Source of the DNA: Bacillota bacterium
Lineage (GTDB): Bacteria; Bacillota; Clostridia; Oscillospirales; Acutalibacteraceae
Length of the DNA: 8,083 nt
Reading direction: 5' to 3'
NCBI GenBank assembly: GCA_023420245.1
Contig: JAEZWL010000039.1
Location: 1-8,083, forward strand
Shown: positions 1-5,754 of the stretch, piece by piece
How positions within the stretch are numbered: position 1 is the first letter of the stretch
Layout of the letters: each line of letters opens with the position of its first letter
Translations under genes and position numbers: made by a program
The notes under the pieces: model-generated
What the model was told of the DNA's origin: nothing
The model's input: only the letters and a program-made list of their open reading frames with translations
Databases searched by the model: none

Positions 1-1
1 G

Positions 2-1465
<1,464 letters not shown>

Positions 1466-1490
1466 CAACGATTAGAAAGAAGGCGGAGAT

Positions 1491-2462
1491 ATGTATGATA
1501 TCGTCGCGCTGGGGGGATGCCTGATTGATTTCGTTTCCGGCGACGGTACCGGAAACGGCAGTCTGCTTAATAAAGGCAACCCGGGCGGCGCGCCGGCCAA
1601 CGTATTGGCGGCGGCTTCAAGGCTCGGTCTGAACACAGCGTTTATCGGCAAGGTCGGAGACGATTCATTCGGTGCTTTTTTAAAAAATACATTAGAGGAA
1701 AACCGGATTGACACCTCTTCTTTGATTTTAAGCCCCGAATATCCCACAACCCTCGCGTTTGTCTCGCTGGATGAAACCGCAAACCGGAGCTTTTCCTTTT
1801 ACCGCCGGGAAACGGCGGACGTGAACCTGAGAGAAACGGAAATTGATTATGAGCTTATCCGCAAGGCAAAGCTGTTCCACTTTGGTTCCGTTTCCCTGAC
1901 CGCCGAGCCGTCGCGCTCGGCAACTCTGGCGGCGGTTCGCTTTGCGAAGAAAGATAAAAAACCGGTCTCCTATGACCCGAATCTTCGGGAAAGGCTCTGG
2001 CCGTCTCTCTACGAGGCAAAGAAGATTATCCTCAGCGCAATGGATTACGCGGACCTGGTAAAGGTATCGGAGGAGGAGCTCAGCTTTCTTACCGGATTCA
2101 GCGGTCTGGAGGAGGGCATGCGGGTGCTCTGCTCCAAGTATCAGCTTCGGTTCCTTGCGGTCACGCTGGGCGCGAAGGGCTGCTGCTGCATGAGCGGAGA
2201 CACCATTTGCTCCTCCCCAGCCTTTGCGGTAAACAGCGTGGATACTACGGGCGCGGGCGACGCGTTCTGGGGCGCGATGCTGTATCAGCTCCAAAAAAGC
2301 GGCAAAAAGCCGGACTCCTTTACCGAGGATGAGCTGAAGCGCTTTATGGATTACGCCAACGCGGCCGGCTCCCTTGCCACGACAAAGAAGGGCGCGATTC
2401 CGTCTCTGCCCGATGAACCGGAGATTCTGGACTGCATCGCTTCCGTTCCAAGACTTCCATAA
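1491..2462 (+). CDS. PfkB-family carbohydrate kinase, probable fructokinase
   Basis: ATP-dependent sugar kinase of the ribokinase/PfkB fold, 323 residues, a normal family length. The N-terminal substrate-binding region has GGCLIDF (residues 8-14) and NPGGAPANV (30-38, PfkB signature 1 area), followed by GKVGDDSFG. The stretch YDPNLRERLW (161-170) is typical of fructokinases. PfkB signature 2 is DTTGAGDAF (251-259), where D257 is the expected catalytic base and the glycines form the anion hole. The C-terminal GAIPSLP also fits fructokinases. From family knowledge the likely reaction is fructose to fructose 6-phosphate, but PfkB specificity is hard to read from sequence and another hexose or a nucleoside is possible. 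The start ATG at 1491 follows the purine-rich GAAGGCGGAG (1479-1488). It sits directly behind aspS and ahead of a strong terminator, so it is probably the last gene of that transcript. Confidence 0.9.
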   Translation: MYDIVALGGCLIDFVSGDGTGNGSLLNKGNPGGAPANVLAAASRLGLNTAFIGKVGDDSFGAFLKNTLEENRIDTSSLILSPEYPTTLAFVSLDETANRSFSFYRRETADVNLRETEIDYELIRKAKLFHFGSVSLTAEPSRSATLAAVRFAKKDKKPVSYDPNLRERLWPSLYEAKKIILSAMDYADLVKVSEEELSFLTGFSGLEEGMRVLCSKYQLRFLAVTLGAKGCCCMSGDTICSSPAFAVNSVDTTGAGDAFWGAMLYQLQKSGKKPDSFTEDELKRFMDYANAAGSLATTKKGAIPSLPDEPEILDCIASVPRLP

Positions 2463-2468
2463 ATCAGC

Positions 2469-2516
2469 GCGGTTCCGTATTTTACTGTACGGAGCCGCTT
2501 TTATCTTGTTTTTCCA
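2469..2516 (+). terminator. Rho-independent terminator after the sugar kinase
   Basis: An 11-bp stem (2469-2479 GCGGTTCCGTA with 2488-2498 TACGGAGCCGC, one G-T wobble) encloses an 8-base loop and is followed by a T-rich tail TTTTATCTTGTTTTT. It begins six bases after the kinase stop codon, as expected for the end of the aspS-kinase transcript. Confidence 0.9.
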
Positions 2517-2534
2517 TGAGTTTGATGCTATAAT
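2506..2534 (+). promoter_or_regulatory. Probable sigma-70/sigma-A promoter for queH (extended -10)
   Basis: A perfect TATAAT lies at 2529-2534, preceded by TGC, giving an extended -10 (TGn). A weak -35, TTGTTT at 2506-2511, is spaced 17 bases away and overlaps the T-tail of the preceding terminator. Transcription would start near 2541, giving a leader of about 100 bases before queH. The strong -10 with TGn compensates for the poor -35. Confidence 0.75.
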
Positions 2535-2540
2535 TCTGAG

Positions 2541-2644
2541 CAAATATAGTCGATAAAGGGTCAACACGGCAGCAAGGGAAGCAGACCGCCAGAATCGGGT
2601 GATTTTGGAGTAAATTGCTTATACAATAACGGAGGTGGGTCGGA
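2541..2644 (+). promoter_or_regulatory. queH 5' leader with mutually exclusive pairings
   Basis: The leader can fold as an outer UCGAU/AUCGG helix (2550-2554 with 2594-2598) and an inner GGUC/GACC helix (2559-2562 with 2584-2587) around a purine-rich loop. The same GACC, extended to GACCGCC (2584-2590), can instead pair with GGUGGGUC at 2634-2641, which contains part of the Shine-Dalgarno sequence GGAGGTG (2631-2637). The sequence GGGTC occurs twice (2558-2562 and 2637-2641) and both copies compete for one partner. This is the layout of a translational switch, but the helices are short and I could not match the leader to a known riboswitch class, so function is inference. Confidence 0.35.
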
Positions 2645-3280
2645 TTGGAAAAGGTGAATTATCAGAGGCAGCTGGACGAGCTGATCGGCAGGCTGGACGG
2701 CAAAACGCCCTCCCTCCTTCTTCACGCCTGCTGTGCCCCTTGCAGCAGCTATGTACTGGAATACCTTTCCCGATATTTCAACATCACCATCTTTTTTTAT
2801 AATCCGAATATTTCCCCGGAGGATGAGTACCGCAAGCGGGTCGATGAGGTCAAGCGGCTGATTGCCGCGCTTCCCGTGCAGCATGAAGTGCGTTTTCTGG
2901 AAGGGAATTACGATACCGCGCCGTTTTACGCGCTTGCGAAGGGGCACGAAGCGGAGCCGGAGGGCGGAACGCGCTGCTTTGCCTGTTACGCGCTTCGTCT
3001 GCGCGAAGCCGCTCAGTCCGCGAAGGCAGGCGGCTTTGATTACTTTACCACAACGCTTTCCATCAGTCCCTACAAGAACGCACAAAAGCTGAATGAGATC
3101 GGCGAAAGCCTCGAAAAGGAATTCGGCGTAAAATATCTTGTTTCCGATTTTAAAAAGAAAAACGGATACCAGCGCTCGATTGCGCTTTCCGATTTATACG
3201 GTCTCTACCGCCAGGATTACTGCGGGTGCGTCTACTCCAAAGCGGAGCGTGACCGCAGGGCGGAGACCAAGAGTATTTAA
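2645..3280 (+). CDS. queH: Epoxyqueuosine reductase QueH
   Basis: Catalyses the last step of queuosine synthesis, reduction of epoxyqueuosine to queuosine in the anticodon wobble position of tRNAs with GUN anticodons; it replaces the unrelated cobalamin-dependent QueG. The 211-residue protein has the family's cysteine motifs: HACCAPCSSY (H27, C29, C30, C33), CFACYALRL (C111, C114) and YCGCVYS (C193, C195), which together hold the iron-sulfur cluster and neighbouring metal known from this family. NPNISPEDEYRKR and TTTLSISPYKN are further conserved blocks. The chosen start is TTG 2645 because GGAGGTG at 2631-2637 lies seven bases upstream; the next in-frame candidate, GTG 2654, is too far from it. 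No other queuosine gene is in the window. It has its own promoter and leader and appears to be a single-gene unit, possibly reading into the acetyltransferase gene, because no U-tailed terminator follows. Confidence 0.93.
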   Translation: MEKVNYQRQLDELIGRLDGKTPSLLLHACCAPCSSYVLEYLSRYFNITIFFYNPNISPEDEYRKRVDEVKRLIAALPVQHEVRFLEGNYDTAPFYALAKGHEAEPEGGTRCFACYALRLREAAQSAKAGGFDYFTTTLSISPYKNAQKLNEIGESLEKEFGVKYLVSDFKKKNGYQRSIALSDLYGLYRQDYCGCVYSKAERDRRAETKSI

Positions 3281-3289
3281 CCGTTTTCC

Positions 3290-3325
3290 CCACAGAGTTT
3301 TCCACTGATGTTGAAAACCCTGTGG
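3290..3325. repeat. Imperfect 16+16 inverted repeat between queH and the acetyltransferase gene
   Basis: Arms 3290-3305 and 3310-3325 pair at 14 of 16 positions around a TGAT loop: CCACAG/CTGTGG, then G-C, TTTT/AAAA and C-G, A-T, C-G, with mismatches at 3296/3319 and 3303/3312. No T-run follows on either strand, so it is not a standard intrinsic terminator. TTTTCCAC-like segments on both strands resemble DnaA boxes at 7 of 9 positions. Confidence 0.6.
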
Positions 3326-3396
3326 AAAGAGTCGAAAGTTTTCGCTATTCCCTATATGCGATTAATTATCATATAAAAGCGCAGGAGATGGATACT

Positions 3397-3843
3397 ATGG
3401 AGGTAAGGGAAGCCCGCAAGGAAGATTTGGAGCAGCTGCTGTGGCTGTATGCGCAATTCCCCGATAATTCGGTTCCGCTGATTGACGAAAAGTTGCAGGT
3501 TCTTTGGAACCATATCGTAACCGATTCCTTCCAGCACCTGATTGTCGGCGAGAAAGACGGAAGGCTTGTAACCTCCTGCGTTATCACGGTTATTCCGAAT
3601 CTGACGCATTTTCAAAAGCCATACGCACTTGTAGAAAATGTGATAACCGACAGCGCGTTTCGGAAGAAAGGGTACGCAACCGCGGTACTTGATTTTGCGA
3701 AGAAACTTGCGGTAAAAGAAGGGTGCTATAAAATCATGCTTCTCACCGGTTCCAAGCTGGAAAGTACCCTGAATTTTTACCGGAAAGCGGGCTATAACTC
3801 CAACGATAAAACCGCGTTTATTCAATGGCTTTGCAAAAAATAG
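3397..3843 (+). CDS. GNAT-family N-acetyltransferase
   Basis: A 148-residue single-domain GNAT enzyme, which would transfer an acetyl group from acetyl-CoA to an amine; the substrate cannot be told. It opens with EVREARKEDLEQLLWLY, the usual first strand and helix of the fold. Motif A, the acetyl-CoA pyrophosphate loop, is seen as VENVITDSAFRKKGYATAVLDFA, with R89-K-K-G92-Y-A94 matching R/Q-x-x-G-x-G/A. The motif B region has NFYRKAGYN with Y128, commonly the general acid position in the fold. Start ATG 3397 is chosen because AGGAG (3383-3387) lies nine bases upstream; ATG 3388 touches that site, and the GTG at 3322 would add 25 residues before the domain and lie in the inverted repeat. No good promoter is visible directly upstream, and no terminator follows. 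Confidence 0.85.
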   Translation: MEVREARKEDLEQLLWLYAQFPDNSVPLIDEKLQVLWNHIVTDSFQHLIVGEKDGRLVTSCVITVIPNLTHFQKPYALVENVITDSAFRKKGYATAVLDFAKKLAVKEGCYKIMLLTGSKLESTLNFYRKAGYNSNDKTAFIQWLCKK

Positions 3844-3872
3844 AAGAAAAGACGGAATACCGAAACACTCGC

Positions 3873-3901
3873 TTTACATCTTTTTCTCTTAGTGATATGA
3901 T
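3873..3901 (+). promoter_or_regulatory. Promoter of the hxlR-aldo/keto reductase operon
   Basis: TTTACA (3873-3878) and TATGAT (3896-3901) are separated by 17 bases, and TG at 3893-3894 makes an extended -10. Each hexamer is one base off consensus. The expected start of transcription is near 3908, inside the operator-like dyads described separately. Confidence 0.85.
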
Positions 3902-3928
3902 AGCGTTATCAACTCAATATTATTGAGT
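3898..3928. promoter_or_regulatory. Candidate HxlR operator: two adjacent inverted repeats
   Basis: The main element is a perfect 8-bp inverted repeat with a one-base centre, ACTCAATA-T-TATTGAGT, at 3912-3928. A smaller one, TGATA-GCGT-TATCA at 3898-3911, overlaps the -10 and the predicted start point. HxlR/YodB-type regulators bind short palindromes at their own promoters, so autoregulation of the operon is the natural reading; no binding is demonstrated. Confidence 0.6.
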
Positions 3929-3942
3929 AAACGGAGACAGTT

Positions 3943-4398
3943 ATGAAAAAGGATAAAGAAAAAAAGAAAAAGAGGGAAAAACGCACGCAGCTAGGGGAGC
4001 GCCGTGAGGAAAAAACAGCCGGGCTTTCCCTTTCAGACGGTTCTTCCACCGATCCGCTGCAATATGCGCTTGCCGGGATTGGGGGCAAATGGAAGCTGCG
4101 AATTCTCTGGACGCTGCGCGGCGGCGAAAGCCTGCGCTACGGCGATATCAAAAAGCAAATCCCCGCAATTACGGATATGATGCTCAGCCAGAGCCTGCGG
4201 GAGCTTACGGACTCCGGTCTGGCGGTGCGCCAGCAATACCAGCAGATTCCCCCAAAGGTGGAATACCAGATTACCCCCGTCGGCGCGGAGCTCGTTCCCA
4301 CGATGGAGCTGCTTTGCGCGTGGGGGCTAAAGCATTTTTCCCCGTTTCCCCGTGAAAGGGTAGACCAGGAAAACAGGATGAATCAGGAGGAAAAATAA
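3943..4398 (+). CDS. HxlR-family winged-helix transcriptional regulator
   Basis: DNA-binding regulator of 151 residues; HxlR proteins bind as dimers near their own and neighbouring promoters, often answering aldehydes, quinones or disulfide stress. The domain begins at DPLQYALAGIGGKWKLRIL (37-55), continues through LRYGDIKKQI and the recognition-helix region MMLSQSLRELTDSGL (79-93), and the wing includes PPKVEYQITPVGAEL. Two oddities are visible. The first 25 or so residues form a lysine/arginine-rich tail before the domain. The position usually held by the conserved N-terminal cysteine (C-P-x-E) is D37, and the only cysteine is C125 in the last helix, so a YodB/HypR-style thiol switch at that site is absent. 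The start ATG has CGGAGA six to seven bases upstream. The stop TAA shares one base with the ATG of the reductase gene, so the two are translationally coupled. Confidence 0.93.
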   Translation: MKKDKEKKKKREKRTQLGERREEKTAGLSLSDGSSTDPLQYALAGIGGKWKLRILWTLRGGESLRYGDIKKQIPAITDMMLSQSLRELTDSGLAVRQQYQQIPPKVEYQITPVGAELVPTMELLCAWGLKHFSPFPRERVDQENRMNQEEK

Positions 4399-5411
4399 TG
4401 GCTACTTCTCTTTCCGTCCGCCCTTATTTGGCGGACAGCTCCCGTTACGATAAGATGCTGTACCGGCGCTGCGGCAGCAGCGGACTGAAGCTAAGCGCGA
4501 TTTCCCTCGGGTACTGGCATAACTTCGGCGGCTATGACCAGTATGAAAACGCGCGTGCCGTTACGCGCCGCGCTTTTGACCTCGGCATAACGGTATTTGA
4601 CCTCGCAAACAATTACGGTCCCCCTCCGGGCAGCGCGGAGGAAACCTTCGGCCGCCTGATGACGGAGGACATGCGTCCCTACCGCGATGAAATGATTATC
4701 ACGACAAAAGCGGGCTATACCATGTGGAACGGACCCTACGGCGACTTCGGCTCGCGCAAGTATCTGCTTGCCAGCCTTGACCAGAGCCTAAAGCGCATGG
4801 GACTGGATTATGTGGATATCTTCTACCACCACCGCATGGACCCTGACACCCCTCTGGAGGAAACGATGGGCGCACTGGCGCACGCGGTGAAAAGCGGGAA
4901 AGCGCTGTACGCGGGGATTTCCAACTACAGCCCCGAAAAAGCGATGGAAGCCTCCGCTCTTTTAAAGGAGATGGGCGTCCGCTGCCTGATCTGCCAGTCG
5001 CGCTACAGCATGCTGGATCGGAAATGGGAAAACGAGGGCTTGTTTGATGCGCTGGAGCAGTGCGGCATGGGCGCAACGGCGTTCAGTCCGCTGGCGCAGG
5101 GACTTCTCACTGGAAAATACAACCATGGCATTCCGCAGGATTCCCGCGCGGCAGGCGCTTCCGTATTCCTGAAAACAGACAATATTACGCCGGAGGTCAT
5201 CGACAGGGTTGTCGCAATCGGCAAGCTGGCCGCGCGCCGCGGGCAAACTACCTCACAGCTCGCGCTGAGCTGGGTGCTGCAACAGCCGGTAATGTCCAGC
5301 GTGCTGATCGGTGCCAGCCGCGTTTCTCAGCTGGAAGAGAATGTCGGTGCGCTGGAGAACGTGAGCTTCAGCGAAGATGAAATCCTCGAGATCAACGAAA
5401 TTTTAAAATAA
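4398..5411 (+). CDS. Aldo/keto reductase, L-glyceraldehyde 3-phosphate reductase (YghZ) type
   Basis: NADPH-dependent aldehyde reductase of 337 residues with a TIM-barrel fold. It resembles E. coli YghZ (Gpr, AKR14) along its length: YRRCGSSGLKLSAISLGYWHNFG, FDLANNYGPPPGSAEE, SRKYLLASLDQSLKRMGL and SPLAQGLLTGKY are hallmark blocks. The catalytic tetrad is present as D68, Y73, K104 (ITTKAGY) and H145 (FYHHRMD). The C-terminal IGASRVSQLEENVGAL binds the cofactor's 2'-phosphate side in this family. YghZ reduces L-glyceraldehyde 3-phosphate and methylglyoxal; that role here is an inference from similarity. AGGAGG at 4385-4390 lies seven bases before the ATG, inside the end of the regulator gene. 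Being the only gene downstream of an HxlR regulator suggests a stress-inducible aldehyde detoxification unit. Confidence 0.92.
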   Translation: MATSLSVRPYLADSSRYDKMLYRRCGSSGLKLSAISLGYWHNFGGYDQYENARAVTRRAFDLGITVFDLANNYGPPPGSAEETFGRLMTEDMRPYRDEMIITTKAGYTMWNGPYGDFGSRKYLLASLDQSLKRMGLDYVDIFYHHRMDPDTPLEETMGALAHAVKSGKALYAGISNYSPEKAMEASALLKEMGVRCLICQSRYSMLDRKWENEGLFDALEQCGMGATAFSPLAQGLLTGKYNHGIPQDSRAAGASVFLKTDNITPEVIDRVVAIGKLAARRGQTTSQLALSWVLQQPVMSSVLIGASRVSQLEENVGALENVSFSEDEILEINEILK

Positions 5412-5428
5412 ACGATTATTTTTCTCTT

Positions 5429-5452
5429 GCCCCCCTCCTAAGGGGGGCTTTT
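5429..5452 (+). terminator. Rho-independent terminator after the aldo/keto reductase
   Basis: A 7-bp G/C-only stem, GCCCCCC (5429-5435) with GGGGGGC (5442-5448), has a six-base loop TCCTAA and is followed by TTTTGTTGT. It starts 17 bases after the stop codon and closes the hxlR operon. Confidence 0.92.
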
Positions 5453-5493
5453 GTTGTATGATAGAATTCCAGGACGAAATCTGACGGCGATTT

Positions 5494-5509
5494 ATTATAT
5501 ATATTGGGG
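5494..5509. promoter_or_regulatory. NrdR-box-like site, distal
   Basis: ATTATATATATTGGGG matches the palindromic NrdR consensus ACACTATATATTGTGT at 11 of 16 positions, including the TATATATTG core. It is the upstream member of a pair in front of nrdD. Because the region is AT-rich, a single match of this quality could arise by chance; the pairing gives it weight. Confidence 0.45.
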
Positions 5510-5534
5510 TTCATCAGATAGATCATCAAAAATT

Positions 5535-5550
5535 TTTCTATATCTTGTGT
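5535..5550. promoter_or_regulatory. NrdR-box-like site, proximal
   Basis: TTTCTATATCTTGTGT matches the NrdR consensus at 12 of 16 positions (CTATAT and TTGTGT intact). It ends six bases before the -35 of the nrdD promoter and lies 41 bp from the distal box start to start, close to four turns of DNA, as expected for cooperative binding by NrdR, the ATP/dATP-sensing repressor of ribonucleotide reductase genes. Confidence 0.55.
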
Positions 5551-5556
5551 TTGTAC

Positions 5557-5585
5557 TTGACATCGGCGTTTAATTACGGTACAAT
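5557..5585 (+). promoter_or_regulatory. Strong sigma-A promoter for nrdD
   Basis: A perfect TTGACA (5557-5562) and TACAAT (5580-5585, one base from consensus) are separated by exactly 17 bases. Transcription should start near 5592, leaving an untranslated leader of about 163 bases. Confidence 0.9.
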
Positions 5586-5591
5586 CAATTT

Positions 5592-5754
5592 TGTTCCACA
5601 TAACAATTATTGGTAATTTTACCTAGAATAAAATCAGATTTTGTCGAATTTTAAGGGGAAGTATTCTCCGGCATGCGCTACGCTCCGGAACACACGCGGC
5701 ACGGTTGCGGGGAACAAATGGCAATTGCTGAATTACGGAAAGGAATGTGTTGAA
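5592..5754 (+). promoter_or_regulatory. nrdD 5' leader with hairpins and an 11-codon upstream ORF
   Basis: The leader holds an AT-rich first half with small hairpins (GGTA-ATTT-TACC; AAAATC-A-GATTTT) and a GC-rich second half. The clearest hairpin is TCCGG (5667-5671) with CCGGA (5685-5689), with an inner GCG/CGC helix (5675-5677 with 5681-5683). AACACA (5689-5694) can pair with TGTGTT (5746-5751), between the ribosome binding site and the nrdD start. An upstream frame at 5718-5753 encodes MAIAELRKGMC and stops one base before the nrdD ATG. No known riboswitch class was recognised, and no transcription terminator is visible. Confidence 0.35.

Noticed and set aside
1728..2567. 279-codon - strand open frame opposite the sugar kinase and terminator
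   Set aside because: It runs through the terminator hairpin and promoter and has no recognisable protein features.
2555..2590. Possible small SRP RNA core (AAGGGAAGCAGACC resembles the conserved GGAAGG-AGCAG region)
   Set aside because: The GGAA tetraloop closed by CC/GG and the GUCAGG strand are missing, no long flanking helix or terminator is present, and the segment reads straight into the queH ribosome binding site.
2541..2640. Known preQ1 class I or II riboswitch before queH
   Set aside because: Neither the class I C-rich loop with A-rich tail nor the class II pattern can be found; only an unassigned structure is reported.
3290..3325. Intrinsic terminator after queH
   Set aside because: The hairpin is followed by AAAGAG rather than a U-tract, and the opposite strand also lacks one.
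3322..3396. Upstream GTG start (3322) for the acetyltransferase
   Set aside because: It lacks a ribosome binding site, lies in the inverted repeat, and adds residues before the normal start of the GNAT fold; ATG 3397 has AGGAG at good spacing.
5416..5601. 61-codon - strand frame between the aldo/keto reductase and nrdD
   Set aside because: It spans the terminator, NrdR-like boxes and nrdD promoter and has no coding features.
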